In this document: in pieces, positions 1-10,200 of the stretch
How positions within the stretch are numbered: the stretch's first letter is position 1
How the letters are laid out: each line of letters starts with the position of its first letter
Source: Planococcus sp. CPCC 101016
Lineage (GTDB): Bacteria; Bacillota; Bacilli; Bacillales_A; Planococcaceae
Assembly (NCBI RefSeq): GCF_007859295.1
Contig: NZ_VOHB01000002.1
Location: 869,624 to 933,623, forward strand
Reading direction: 5' to 3'
Length of the DNA: 64,000 nt
Notes under the pieces: model-generated
What the model saw: only the letters and a program-made list of their open reading frames with translations
The model's database searches: none
Told to the model about the DNA's origin: nothing
Program-made: the position numbers and the translations under genes

Positions 1-2
1 AA

Positions 3-1472
3 GAAATATATACCATCACTGTTAGTGGTGTAGAATACGTCTACATTCCAGGAGCAGCAAGCACGATCTTATCGACACCAATCGGCTATGACCCCGAAGT
101 TATTGCATCGATTCTCGATGCCGGCCTGACAGTAGTGCCGCGGCTCAGCAACTATTCGGACGAAGCTCAACTTGAACGGATGATCGATGAACTTCTTTCT
201 ATTAAACAATCCGGCATCAACAAAGTGCTGTTTAACGGTGTTGCTGTTCCAGCGGCTTCCGATCCAGTTCGGCTGAAGGAGTTCGGCGCCCAGCTGAAAA
301 ATGCAGGCTACGGCTTGATGAGCATCGAGTTTGCCAATCAACAAGGGTTAAATCAACTCGCTTATGTCAATGACCTGAACCTGGTGCGTCTCCATAGCCT
401 GGCTGTTGCTGACGGCAATATCGGAGAAAGTGCAGAAAAAATTGTCCGTGCTGCAAAAGAACGCAATATGCGGGCATTTTTCCTCAACGTAACCCCGGGG
501 GAATATGAAGAGGCATTGCCTGTCCTACAAGAGCTTCAAGCGGAAGTAAATGAAACTCTGCCAGACAGTTTTGTTCGAGGAGAATCGCGTACTTTTGAAA
601 GTTATAGCGTGCCGTTATGGCAAACCATCGTAGCATTGCTCGGTTCTATCGCCTTTCTGACACTGGCGGCCCAATCAGTCTTTAAAAATAAAAAACTGAC
701 ACTCGCTGCTTTAATCGGTTCGACCGTGTTTGCCCTTATTTATCTAGTGACCGGACAAAGCATGGTACTCAAGGCGTTCGGTTTGGCCATCGCCATCACC
801 ACGCCAATCTGGGCAGTCTTATTGAAGAAACAACCGGAGAAAAAATGGTACCTGATCAGATCTTACGTACAGGCTCTTGGCATTTCAGCCATCGGCATAT
901 GGCTGATCGTCGTCTTGCTGAACGGCAATCAATACTTGCTCGGCATCGACTTGTTCCGAGGGGTATCATTAATCTATATCGTTCCGATTGCGTTTATTAC
1001 ACTTTATGCAGTCTGGGGGAATATCAAAAATCTTTTGAACATGCATGTGATTTACTGGCATGTGGTGGTCATTGCCGTAATAGCGGGCATCGCTTTGTAT
1101 TACTACAGCCGTACAGGGAATGCTGGGGAAGTATCTTCAATTGAGCTTCAAGTCAGATCATTACTGGAACAAATTCTATATGTAAGACCAAGAACAAAAG
1201 AATTCCTGATCGGCTTTCCATTATTCATCTTGGCGCTCCATGTAGCGAAAAGTTATCCGAAAGCATACTACTTCTTGCTTATTCCAGGAGTCATCGGGTT
1301 TCTGTCCTTAGTGAATACATTTACTCATCTTCACATTCCGCTATTGATTTCATTGCTTAGAAGTGGTTATAGTATAGTTTTCGGGTTTATAATAGGACTT
1401 GTCCTAATCTGGCTATATGAAAAAGTATGGAAGAAAATGGCCAATATCATCAGAATGAGGTGGCAGGAGTGA
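3..1472 (+). CDS. DUF5693-type membrane protein, 5' truncated by the window
   Basis: The reading frame is open from base 3 and has no start inside the window, so the N-terminus lies upstream. About 489 residues are present: a soluble N-terminal part (to about residue 200), then a series of hydrophobic segments consistent with about eight membrane helices, and a short basic tail. Its stop overlaps the GTG start of csaB (GTGA), so the two genes are translationally coupled. I recognise it from context as the DUF5693-type protein commonly found upstream of csaB in Bacilli. Its molecular role is not known to me; the coupling suggests a part in assembling or exporting pyruvylated wall polysaccharide, which is inference. 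The GTG at 135 is an internal codon, not a start. Confidence 0.8.
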   Translation, partial: EIYTITVSGVEYVYIPGAASTILSTPIGYDPEVIASILDAGLTVVPRLSNYSDEAQLERMIDELLSIKQSGINKVLFNGVAVPAASDPVRLKEFGAQLKNAGYGLMSIEFANQQGLNQLAYVNDLNLVRLHSLAVADGNIGESAEKIVRAAKERNMRAFFLNVTPGEYEEALPVLQELQAEVNETLPDSFVRGESRTFESYSVPLWQTIVALLGSIAFLTLAAQSVFKNKKLTLAALIGSTVFALIYLVTGQSMVLKAFGLAIAITTPIWAVLLKKQPEKKWYLIRSYVQALGISAIGIWLIVVLLNGNQYLLGIDLFRGVSLIYIVPIAFITLYAVWGNIKNLLNMHVIYWHVVVIAVIAGIALYYYSRTGNAGEVSSIELQVRSLLEQILYVRPRTKEFLIGFPLFILALHVAKSYPKAYYFLLIPGVIGFLSLVNTFTHLHIPLLISLLRSGYSIVFGFIIGLVLIWLYEKVWKKMANIIRMRWQE

Positions 1473-2602
1473 GAGTTGTTTTATCAGGATATTATGGTTT
1501 TGACAATGTTGGAGATGAAGCAATTCTCTACGCCATTATCCATTCCCTAAGAGAGTATTACCCAGGAATCGAAATTTACGTTCTATCAAATAAGCCGGAA
1601 AAAACGGCTGAAACCTACCGTGTCAAAGCCATCAACAGATGGAGTTTGAAAGAAGTGCGTGCAGCGATCAAATCTTCGGATGGTTTAATCAGCGGAGGCG
1701 GCAGTTTGCTGCAGGATGAAACCGGACGGAAAAGCATCCCTTATTACGCAGGTGTCATGAAGATTGCCCAGCAATTGAAAAAGCCTGTATTCGTCTATGC
1801 GCAGGGAATGGGGCCCATCAACAGCAAAGTCAATCAAATGATCGTCAAGCATGTATTGAACGCAGTGACCCTATTGACGGTGCGCGATCAGCAGTCTAAA
1901 CAGCTTTTGGAGAAAATCGGCGTTCGTTCTCAAATTGACCTGGTGCCGGATCCAGTGATGGGCCTCGATGCCAGCGATTTTCACAGCAGCTGGCTCCAGC
2001 AGCAGAACTTCCAGAACAAAGTCATCAGCGTATCGGTCCGTGACTGGGCCAACGACGTTTATGCCTTCCATGAAATCGCAGCTGGACTTGATCAATTAGT
2101 AAATAAAGGGTACGAAATCGTCTTTGTTCCGATGCACGGCAAACACGATTTCAAAACCTCCCAACAAGTTGAAGAGATGATGAAAACCAAGGCATATGTT
2201 GCACCACACGACAGCACAATCCAAGAGAAAATGGCCATTATCAAAGAGTCAGATGTTCTGTTTGGCATGCGCCTGCACGCCTTGATCTTTGCAGCTGTCG
2301 GCTATACGCCTTTTGTAGCTTTGTCATACGATCCGAAAATCGACTCTTTCGCAGAAATCGTCGGCCAACCCGTTCTCGGCCACGTCGAGACGAAAGATTG
2401 GGACCAAGCCGATTTGGTGAAAGCCATCGAGAATATCTTTACCGACTATCCGAATGAGATGGAAAAAATAAAAAAAGAGGTCACACCTCTCCAGAAAAGC
2501 GCCAACGAAACAGCTCGCGCAGTCATCAATTCCATTGAATCTTCATCTGCCAGCCCAGCACCACTGGCATACTCAGCAAAACCAAAAGAAAAAATCCGCT
2601 AA
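1469..2602 (+). CDS. csaB: CsaB, polysaccharide pyruvyltransferase
   Basis: CsaB adds ketal-pyruvate, from phosphoenolpyruvate, to the secondary cell wall polysaccharide; this modification is the ligand for SLH domains. The product (377 residues) starts VVLSGYYGFDNVGDEAIL, the family's N-terminal signature, and carries the glycine-rich SGGGSLLQD segment and the GMRLHALIF motif near the C-terminus. I chose the GTG at 1469, overlapping the upstream stop, because GAGGTGG lies six bases before it; an ATG at 1427 would put 14 extra, unlike-family residues on the protein. A strong terminator follows. Four proteins with SLH domains are encoded in this window, so this enzyme very probably makes their anchor. 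Confidence 0.93.
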   Translation: MRVVLSGYYGFDNVGDEAILYAIIHSLREYYPGIEIYVLSNKPEKTAETYRVKAINRWSLKEVRAAIKSSDGLISGGGSLLQDETGRKSIPYYAGVMKIAQQLKKPVFVYAQGMGPINSKVNQMIVKHVLNAVTLLTVRDQQSKQLLEKIGVRSQIDLVPDPVMGLDASDFHSSWLQQQNFQNKVISVSVRDWANDVYAFHEIAAGLDQLVNKGYEIVFVPMHGKHDFKTSQQVEEMMKTKAYVAPHDSTIQEKMAIIKESDVLFGMRLHALIFAAVGYTPFVALSYDPKIDSFAEIVGQPVLGHVETKDWDQADLVKAIENIFTDYPNEMEKIKKEVTPLQKSANETARAVINSIESSSASPAPLAYSAKPKEKIR

Positions 2603-2604
2603 TC

Positions 2605-2653
2605 AAACAGGCTGTCTAAAAGGGTACCCACCTTTTAGACAGCCTGTTTTTAT
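2605..2653 (+). terminator. Rho-independent terminator of csaB
   Basis: A perfect 19-bp inverted repeat (arms AAACAGGCTGTC... and its complement) with an eight-base loop runs into a T tract, three bases after the csaB stop. Confidence 0.93.
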
Positions 2654-2659
2654 ATTAAA

Positions 2660-3320
2660 GAGCAAGGAACTTATGAGAAGGTGAAAAAATCAATCGAAGA
2701 GCAAGGAGAACGTTAAACCTTCAGTTAAATTAGTCGCCGCCTTTCGCTCTTTCTTTTGAATAATGATATATAAAAATTCATATCAACAAAGGAAGCGTGA
2801 AATCATTCTACAGAAAACAAAACATTTTGCACAGCCTCCTTTACACTAAGCGAAGGCGCGTGCCCCATCGCGCCAAGCAATTCCAAAACCGACTTACCTT
2901 ACCTACCAGACACAAGTAGGAATACTCTTTAACTAACCCAACACCCAGCTGAGCTGCGTCAACGGAGGGGACGGAGCCGTAAGACTGGCAAGCGAAGCGC
3001 AAGCCTGGCTTATGGCGGGAGTCCCCTCCAAAGCAGGCGAAGCGCTTGTAAAACCACACGAAAACTACTTCGTTATTTCCAGCGAAGGCGCGTGCTCCAC
3101 CGCCGCCAAGCGATTCCAGAACCGCCTCTAAGTATCAAGAAACACAAGTATAAACTCTAACTACTAACCCAACACCCAGCTGAGCTGCGTCAACGGAGGG
3201 GACGGAGCCGTAAGACTGGCAAGCGAAGGGCAGTCTGCCTTATGGCGGGAGTCCTCTCCAAAGCAGGCGAAGCGCTTATAGAACCCCCAAAAAACTACTT
3301 CATTACAAAAAAATACAAAA
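2660..3320. repeat. Two tandem type-A repeats plus a type-B end fragment
   Basis: This gene-free stretch holds two copies of a roughly 235-bp unit (about 2847-3082 and 3083-3300). Both contain the CAGCTGAGCTGCGTCAACGG block, then a hairpin: outer arms GGAGGGGAC/GTCCCCTCC at 2964-2972/3021-3029 and the equivalent at 3195-3203/3251-3259; inner arms GCCGTAAG/CTTATGGC. At 2728-2757 there is an isolated fragment (reverse orientation) of the type-B repeat end (GTCGCCGCCTTTCGCTCTTT). Apparent reading frames here follow the repeat and are not credible genes. Confidence 0.85.
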
Positions 3321-3322
3321 TC

Positions 3323-3352
3323 AAAAAAAAGACACCCCTCAAAAGGGATGCC
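3323..3352 (-). terminator. Terminator of the acyltransferase gene
   Basis: Read on the minus strand, GGCATCCC and GGGGTGTC form a stem allowing G-U pairs, followed by a run of eight T. It lies just after the stop of the minus-strand acyltransferase. Confidence 0.8.
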
Positions 3353-3361
3353 TCTCACTTG

Positions 3362-4516
3362 CTATACTTTTGCTTCTTCTGTCTCTTTCGCTTTCCGGGC
3401 TTTATTCCACACCCGGTTGCCTTGGCCGAAGAAAATCCAGCTATGCGGCACAAACTCGAAGAACAGGCGGACGACCAGCCAACTGCTGAAGAACGTAATC
3501 AACAGCGTGATCAGCTGCCATGTATGGAAGATGATCGGTTCGCCGCTTGATACCAGCGCTCTTAAAATCATTAGGAAAAATGGATGGATCAAGTACATGC
3601 CGAACGACACAGCTCCAATTTCAAACATGAATTTTTTAATGCGCGGCAGATTCCAGGTCTCCAGGAAATGGACGAAAATGAAAATCACCGCGGCTGCCAG
3701 GAGGGCATGCATGCTCCAGCCAAACTCGATCCATTTGCTGTTGCCCGTCCATTGGTCGGTTCGGATATCATAATAGATGCCGACATAGAAATAAATCATA
3801 TAGAGATACGCCGCCACAATCAATGCAATGACAGGCCATACCTTCCGCCAATTGCCAATCCAAGCGGCGACTTTTTCATAATAGATGCCAAGGAAGGCGC
3901 CAAAGAAATAGAACATGATATACGTCAAAGCCACAGAAGCTTTAGATGGCACCTGCAAATAAGCAGAATTCAACAGCACCCAAGACCATTGGATAACAAA
4001 GCCGAGCGGAATCGCGTATCTTCGAATAAAGGCAAACTTTTTGAACAGGTATAAAAGGAACGGAAACATCAGGTAGAACTGCACACTGACAAAGACAAAA
4101 TACAGATGAGTATGTGCTTTGCCTGTTGCCAGGGCCCCCATAAAATTCTCAAACAACATGGGAATGTCCGCAAAATTGTTGTTCAGATAGGCCTTAAGAA
4201 AAAAATAGAAAGCAGAAAAGACGATATAGGGAACCAAAATGTACAGGAGGCGTTTCTTATAGAATTTCTGCAGCAATTGAACCGTCAGATCCCGGTGGTA
4301 ATATGTATAAAAGAGCACAAAGCTGCTCAGGAAAATAAAGACAGGTGTTCCGATTTTCCCGGCAATATTAAAGAAATTATAAATGATGAAGGGGAAGGAG
4401 TCCGTATTAGTTGAAACGGCGCCGGTGGAAGACGAATGCACCGCAAATACTCCAAAGAGGGCAAGAACCCGAGCGTATTGAACCTCATTCAAATGCTTTC
4501 TGTTTAGTGGATTCAT
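3362..4516 (-). CDS. Membrane acyltransferase (acyltransferase-3 family)
   Basis: A polytopic protein of 384 residues with about ten hydrophobic segments. The N-terminal part contains YARVLALFGVFAVHSSS, whose histidine matches the conserved catalytic position of the OafA/YrhL/WecH-type acyltransferase-3 family. Such enzymes O-acylate (often O-acetylate) surface polysaccharides or peptidoglycan. This one has only the membrane domain; no extracellular SGNH domain is attached. It is transcribed away from the nucleotidase gene with its own terminator, so it is probably monocistronic. Being next to csaB suggests a wall-polysaccharide substrate, but the sequence does not show which. The start is the ATG following a weak GGTGA. 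Confidence 0.88.
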   Translation of the reverse strand: MNPLNRKHLNEVQYARVLALFGVFAVHSSSTGAVSTNTDSFPFIIYNFFNIAGKIGTPVFIFLSSFVLFYTYYHRDLTVQLLQKFYKKRLLYILVPYIVFSAFYFFLKAYLNNNFADIPMLFENFMGALATGKAHTHLYFVFVSVQFYLMFPFLLYLFKKFAFIRRYAIPLGFVIQWSWVLLNSAYLQVPSKASVALTYIMFYFFGAFLGIYYEKVAAWIGNWRKVWPVIALIVAAYLYMIYFYVGIYYDIRTDQWTGNSKWIEFGWSMHALLAAAVIFIFVHFLETWNLPRIKKFMFEIGAVSFGMYLIHPFFLMILRALVSSGEPIIFHTWQLITLLITFFSSWLVVRLFFEFVPHSWIFFGQGNRVWNKARKAKETEEAKV

Positions 4517-4830
4517 AATTCACCGTTCTTTCTGCATAATATGAGCTGTTTTAAAAAAGCACCATTACTATGGTACCATGTTTCTCGACACTATAGCTTA
4601 ACGGAATGCATACATTATTTTTTCGTAAAGTTTGTAAAGAGAATGTGATGAAATTGCTTTAGTTATAATTTTGCTATTGTTGAAAAAATTTCGACATGCT
4701 ACACTGAAAATGAATGAGGTCGCTCGGAAAATGGATGTTTTTCCTGAATTTGCACTTCCATTTAACTAGGTCATAATATCCATGCAGTTTTTGGGCGCGA
4801 CGGTTCAAAAAAATTAAAGGATGGTGTCGG
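4517..4830. other. Divergent intergenic region, acyltransferase / nucleotidase
   Basis: Some 314 bases separate the two divergent starts. The region is AT-rich, contains no credible gene, and includes a short perfect palindrome ATGGTACCAT near 4569-4578 and the nucleotidase promoter described separately. Confidence 0.6.
4677..4705 (+). promoter_or_regulatory. Candidate sigma-A promoter of the SLH nucleotidase
   Basis: TTGTTG (4677-4682), a 17-base spacer and TACACT (4700-4705) preceded by TGC as an extended -10. This would give a leader of about 120 bases before the ATG at 4831. Confidence 0.5.
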
Positions 4831-7002
4831 ATGAAAGGAAAAATGTTTAAATCAGCAGTTGCGGTTGCGTTAACTGCAAGTGTAGTGGGTGCTCAGTCGC
4901 CTGCAACAGCAGAAGCAGCAGAAGGGGATTTTGAACTGACGATCATGCACACGAACGATACGCATGCGAATTTGGACAAAATTGCAAACCGCGCAACACT
5001 CGTGAAGCAGATTCGCGCAGAAAAACCGAATAATTTATTGCTTGATGCAGGGGATGTTTTTTCTGGAACGCTGTACTTCAATACGTTTGAAGGGCAGGCG
5101 GATTTGCCATTCATGAATTTGATGAAATATGATGCCATGACTTTCGGGAACCATGAATTTGATTTAGGATCAAGCGAACGCGGCCATCAGTCTCTTGCTG
5201 ATTTTGTTGAAGGTGCAGAATTTCCATTCGTCGCAGCAAACGTCGATTTTGCCGGTGATGAGATTATGGCTGGCTACCAAAACAAAGTTTATACAGCCGA
5301 TTACAATAACGGCGAAATCTACAATGGTGTGATCAAGGAAATTGACGGCGAAAAAGTCGGGATTTTCGGATTGACTACGGCAGAAACAGCTTCTATTTCA
5401 AGTCCGGGAGAAATCACTTTCTCCAATTATATCGAAGCAGCACAGGAAGCCGTTGAAGCATTTGAAGCAGAAGGCATCAACAAAATCGTTGCGTTGACGC
5501 ATATCGGCTTTGACGATTCAGCTGAATTCGATAACGATCGCTTGCTTGCAGAAGCGGTTGAAGGCATTGACGTTATTGTCGGGGGGCACACCCATGCAAA
5601 ACTGGAAACACCATTTGTCTTTGATGGAAACACAGACCCGACAGTGATCGTACAGGCAAACGAATACAATAAATTCCTGGGTCAATTGGATGTAACATTC
5701 AACGCAGAAGGCGTCATCACTTCGCATACAGGTAAATTGCATGACGTCAACGCAGAAGGCATCGTTGCAGATGCAGAAGCTGCTGAACTTCTTGCACCAT
5801 ATGCAGCAGATGTTGAAGAAGTGAAGAACCAGTCAACGGGCGCTACCGCTGAAGTCTTTCTGAATGGCGGACGCAATGAAGGTGGGGTCCGTACTTCTGA
5901 AACAAATCTTGGCAACTTGATTACTGACGGCATGCTTGCGACAGCAAAAACAATTGATCCAAACACAGTCATTGCTGTTCAAAACGGCGGCGGTATTCGT
6001 GCATCGATCAACGTTGGCGATATCACAGTTGGAGAAGTTTTGACAACTATGCCATTCGGCAACGCATTGGCGATTATGAACTTGACAGGTGCCGAGCTGA
6101 AGACAGCACTTGAACACAGCGTTCGTCAGTTCCCGGCTGAAAACGGCGGTTTCCTGCACGTTTCAGGATTGGAATTCTCGTTTGATCAGTCAAAACCGGC
6201 AGGATCACGCGTGACATCGGTCAATGTGGTAACGGGCAATGTCCGTGCGGCACTTGAGGAAAACAGAACGTACAAAGTGGCTACCAACACATTCACAGCT
6301 AAAGGCGGCGACGGGTTTACATCATTCGAAGCAGCTTATAAAGATGGCCGTGTCAGTGAGCCTGGAAACATCGACTATCAAATGTTCATCGACTACATTG
6401 CTTCATTGGAAACTGTAAAACCAGAACTTGAAAACCGCATCAACCCAACGATTCCATTCAAAGACATGACCATGAATCGCTGGTCGTATCCGTATGTGAA
6501 AGATGCTTTCCACAGAGGCTTGATCAACGGGACAGCGCTGGATACTTTCTCACCAACACGTGAATTGACGCGCTGGGAAGCTGCGACACTTATCTATCGC
6601 TTAATGGGTCTGGAATCTGCTGAAGCTTCAGCTTCGCCATTTACTGATATTTCGGATCTTCCAACAGCTCGCCAGCAAGAAATCAATGCTGTATTTGCTG
6701 AAGGCTATATCACAGGGAAGACAGCAACGAAATTCAACCCGAGAGAAAAAATCTCCCGTGCGCATTTTGCCTTGCTGTTGAACCGCGTCTATGAAAAAGT
6801 GAACGGCGATTACACAGTTGACGAATACGCTAAGTATTCCGATTATGGCAAACACACTGCTGAAACAAAAGAAGCCATCACGCTTTTAGATGATCTTGGA
6901 ATTGTCGAAGGCTACAACGGCAAATTCATGCCGTCTAAATTCACATCACGTGAAGAAACGGCTAAGATGCTTTCATTGTTTGCACCGCATACAACGAAAT
7001 AA
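4831..7002 (+). CDS. Secreted 5'-nucleotidase / metallophosphatase with SLH anchor
   Basis: This 723-residue protein has a signal peptide (about residues 1-29, ending near AEAAEG), a metallophosphatase domain beginning at LTIMHTNDTHANL with LLDAGD, TFGNHEFDLG and GGHTHAKL metal-binding motifs, then the 5'-nucleotidase C-terminal domain (about 330-500, with AVQNGGGIRA and MPFGNAL). Three SLH repeats fill about 543-723 (TRWE, SRAH and SREE motifs, so two diverge from TRAE). The family dephosphorylates extracellular nucleotides or UDP-sugars. The SLH part should hold it on pyruvylated wall polysaccharide made by CsaB. The ATG follows AAAGGATGG. The SLH block closely resembles that of the next gene. 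Confidence 0.93.
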   Translation: MKGKMFKSAVAVALTASVVGAQSPATAEAAEGDFELTIMHTNDTHANLDKIANRATLVKQIRAEKPNNLLLDAGDVFSGTLYFNTFEGQADLPFMNLMKYDAMTFGNHEFDLGSSERGHQSLADFVEGAEFPFVAANVDFAGDEIMAGYQNKVYTADYNNGEIYNGVIKEIDGEKVGIFGLTTAETASISSPGEITFSNYIEAAQEAVEAFEAEGINKIVALTHIGFDDSAEFDNDRLLAEAVEGIDVIVGGHTHAKLETPFVFDGNTDPTVIVQANEYNKFLGQLDVTFNAEGVITSHTGKLHDVNAEGIVADAEAAELLAPYAADVEEVKNQSTGATAEVFLNGGRNEGGVRTSETNLGNLITDGMLATAKTIDPNTVIAVQNGGGIRASINVGDITVGEVLTTMPFGNALAIMNLTGAELKTALEHSVRQFPAENGGFLHVSGLEFSFDQSKPAGSRVTSVNVVTGNVRAALEENRTYKVATNTFTAKGGDGFTSFEAAYKDGRVSEPGNIDYQMFIDYIASLETVKPELENRINPTIPFKDMTMNRWSYPYVKDAFHRGLINGTALDTFSPTRELTRWEAATLIYRLMGLESAEASASPFTDISDLPTARQQEINAVFAEGYITGKTATKFNPREKISRAHFALLLNRVYEKVNGDYTVDEYAKYSDYGKHTAETKEAITLLDDLGIVEGYNGKFMPSKFTSREETAKMLSLFAPHTTK

Positions 7003-7012
7003 GTATGACCTC

Positions 7013-7050
7013 AACCCTTTACTGGCCAGCTTGGCAGTAAAGGGTTTTTT
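7013..7050 (+). terminator. Terminator of the SLH nucleotidase
   Basis: Perfect 12-bp arms AACCCTTTACTG/CAGTAAAGGGTT with a ten-base loop, followed by TTTT. Confidence 0.92.
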
Positions 7051-7199
7051 CTATCACATCTATACAAATGCGACTGAGCCTGCACGTATTATTTTTCAGC
7101 GAAGTCAGTTACCAAAGCTAAGCTATTCAAAAGAACAGTGAATATTTTACATTTGTTAAAATTTTATAAGGAAATTGATAGAAAATTTACAAAAAATAT

Positions 7200-7213
7200 A
7201 TAAAGCGCTTCCA
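7200..7213 (+). promoter_or_regulatory. Candidate catabolite (cre) operator before the nuclease gene
   Basis: ATAAAGCGCTTCCA matches the cre consensus TGWAARCGYTWNCW at all but the first two positions and overlaps where the -35 element of the adjacent promoter would lie. CcpA binding is an inference from sequence only. Confidence 0.4.
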
Positions 7214-7222
7214 GTTTTCGCG

Positions 7223-7228
7223 TATAAT
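7223..7228 (+). promoter_or_regulatory. TATAAT -10 element of the nuclease promoter
   Basis: A perfect TATAAT. Transcription would begin near 7235, downstream of the ATG at 7233, which argues that this ATG is not the start and that the TTG at 7266 is. No good -35 is visible. Confidence 0.55.
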
Positions 7229-7265
7229 AAAAATGCATCAAAAATACGAAACAGGAGTGAAGAAT

Positions 7266-10200
7266 TTGTCCAGACATGTATTCAGTAAAATTCTTTTAAG
7301 CCTTGTCTTGGCTTTGTCTGTGGTGCTGCCATATACGGCAACGTCGGCAAATGCTGCAGAACCGATTACGGTGGCTGACGCGATTGCCAATAACTCGGGC
7401 TCAGCAACAGTGAAAGGCTTTGTTGTAGGAACAGCCAGCAGTGGAAGCAGTTACGATCAGACAGCACCTTTTACAGTTGCCACCAATCTTGGCCTTGCCG
7501 ATTCTCCGGATGAAACAGATCCAACGAAGATTCTACCTGTCCAATTGCCATCAGGATCTGTTCGTGCAGGCTTGAACTTGGTAGACAACCCAACAAACTT
7601 TAGAGCGGAAGTAACGATTACAGGAAATTTGGAAGCCTATTTCCAAGTTCCAGGCCTTAAATCACCAACTGCTTTTACAATAGTATTTGAAGGCGAAGCG
7701 CCACCCGAAGCAACTGTCGTTGATTCATTGGCAGAAGCACGCACAATGGCGGGCGAACTGATCCAAGTTGAAGCAACGGTTACAACCGGAACAGGATTCT
7801 GGGGCGGAAACGCATTTTACGCACAAGACGGAACAGCTGGAATCTATGTTTATACATCCAGCGCAGCCGTTGCACCGGGAGACATCGTCCGGTTGACAGG
7901 TACAGTTTCTGAATACAGCGGCGAATTGCAGCTTCAGCCGAATACAATGGAAGTTTTGTCTTCGGACAATGAACTGCCTGCAGTCCAGACCGTAACGCCA
8001 GCAGGTGTCAATGAAGACACACAAGGCGAGCGCGTTGAACTGCAGAACGTCACCATCACGGGATTAAAATCCGTAAACGATTACGGAACGTTCGAGTTTT
8101 CGGCAAAGGCTGAAAATGGCGAAGCAATCACTATTCGCAACGATAACCGCAACGGACTGACATTTGATCAGTTTACGAAGCAATACAAAGAAGGCGATTT
8201 GATTCATGTAAACGGAATCGCTTCGAAATTCAATAGCTCTTATCAAGTGAAAACACTTGGCTTCGAAAGCTTTGAACTTGTCAACAAACCAGCAGTCTAC
8301 ACAGACACTTTCCCGGGCGTCGTTTCGGAAAATGCTGAAATCACCTTGGCTTCAGGCTGGGAAAATGCCAGCATCTACTACACGCTTGACGGCTCAGCAC
8401 CAACAGCTGCAAGCACAGAATACACAGCACCAATTGTTTTGACAGAAGACACAGTGATCAAAGCCATTGCGGTCGCTGACGAAACATCTGAAATATTTAC
8501 ATTCAATTACACCGTCCTGAAAACTGCGGATTTGAGAATTCGTGATCTTCAGGGATATGACCATTATTCAGATTACGAAGGCGTAGCCGTCAATGAAATC
8601 GTTGGCGTTGTTACACACCTTTACAACTCAGCAAACTTTGTTATTCAGGATACCGAGCCGGATAATGACTTGACCACTTCAGAAGCAATCATGGTCAATA
8701 AAGCTTCCAACGGACTGCAAGTCGGTGACCTGGTAACGGTCAGCGGTACAGTGGAAGAGCATTTCCAGGAAGGCTATTCGGACATGAGGCAAAATGATTT
8801 GCCGATTACACGCATCCGTGCAACAGAAGCAGTCAAGACAGGAACTGCACCACTTCCGGAGCCGATCATTATCGGTGAAGATGTGTCCCCGCCTACGAAA
8901 ATTATCGACAATGACGGATTAACGGAATTCAATCCCGAAGAAAACGGTATCGACTTCTGGGAATCATTGGAGTTGATGCGCGTTGGAGTAGCGGATGCAC
9001 AAGTTGTTGGACCGCAGAATTACGGTGAAGTCATCGTCGTTTCGAAAAACGCAACCAATAACGATTTCCATAAACAAGGCGGAATCTTGATTGCGGAAGA
9101 CGACTACAACCCTGAACGCATCATCCTTGATTTCGATAACGAGAACTATGTCGCGAAAGCCGGAGATACTTTTAACGGAACCCCAGTTGGCGTTTTAGGC
9201 TACGGCTTTGGCAATTACAAACTGTGGGCAGAAGAAAGCGACATCCCTGAACTTGTAGACGGCGGAACGGAGCCGGAACAAACGTGGATCGTCAACGAAG
9301 AAGACAAATTGACAGTGGCTGCTTACAATGTAGAGAACTTCTCTGCAGACCCAAGCCATACTTCTGATGCAAAAGCACAGCGCATCGCAGAATCATTTGT
9401 GAACGACTTAAACTCACCGGACGTTATTGTGATGGTCGAAGTGCAGGACAGCGATGGTCCAATCACTTCAGGCAACAGTGACGCAACGGCAAGTTACGAA
9501 CGCTTGATCAACGGCATCAAAGCAGCAGGCGGCCCAACTTATGCTTGGACGGACATTGCCCCTGAATACAACAAAGACGGCGGACAGCCAGGCGGGAATA
9601 TCCGCGTCGGCTATCTTTACAACCCTGAGCGCGTAAGCCTTTCAGAAGGAACAAAAGGAACGGCCACACAAGACAACTCATGGATCGACGGCGAACTTGC
9701 CTTGAATCCAGGACGCGTCCAGCCAATCCCGATGCCGAACACACGCAAACCGATCGCTGCACAATTCGAATTCCAAGGTGAACAAGTCGTCGTCATCGGC
9801 GCCCACCTGAACTCTAAAGGCGGAGATCAGCCACTATTCGGCAAAAACCAGCCGCCGCTTCTTGGCTCTGAAGCAGAGCGCATCGAGCTGGCAAAAGCCA
9901 TCAACGGCTTTATCGAAGAAGGACTTGAGCAAGATCCAGACCTCAACGTCATCGTTGCAGGCGACATGAACGATTTTGAATTTACACCAGCTCTTGCCGC
10001 ATTGAAAGGCGATATTCTGACGAATAAAGTCGAAGACGTGCCGTTAGAAGACCGTTTCTCTTATTATTACCAAGGCAACTCACAGGTTCTTGACCACCTC
10101 TTGGTAACCAATAACCTGGCAGACCGCACGGAATTGGACATGGTCCATATCAATGCGATGTTTATGGAAGAGCACGGCCGTGCATCGGATCACGATCCAT

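Noticed and set aside
2847-3300. Tandem repeats as a possible CRISPR array
   Set aside because: The unit is about 235 bp with only two copies and no regular short repeat-spacer pattern.
2841-3358. Open frames of 64-102 residues on both strands
   Set aside because: They run through the type-A repeats, have no ribosome binding site and share sequence only because the repeat is duplicated.
7146-7191. TTTACA-like motifs as Pho boxes before the nuclease
   Set aside because: The spacing of the copies does not follow the 11-bp direct repeat of PhoP sites.
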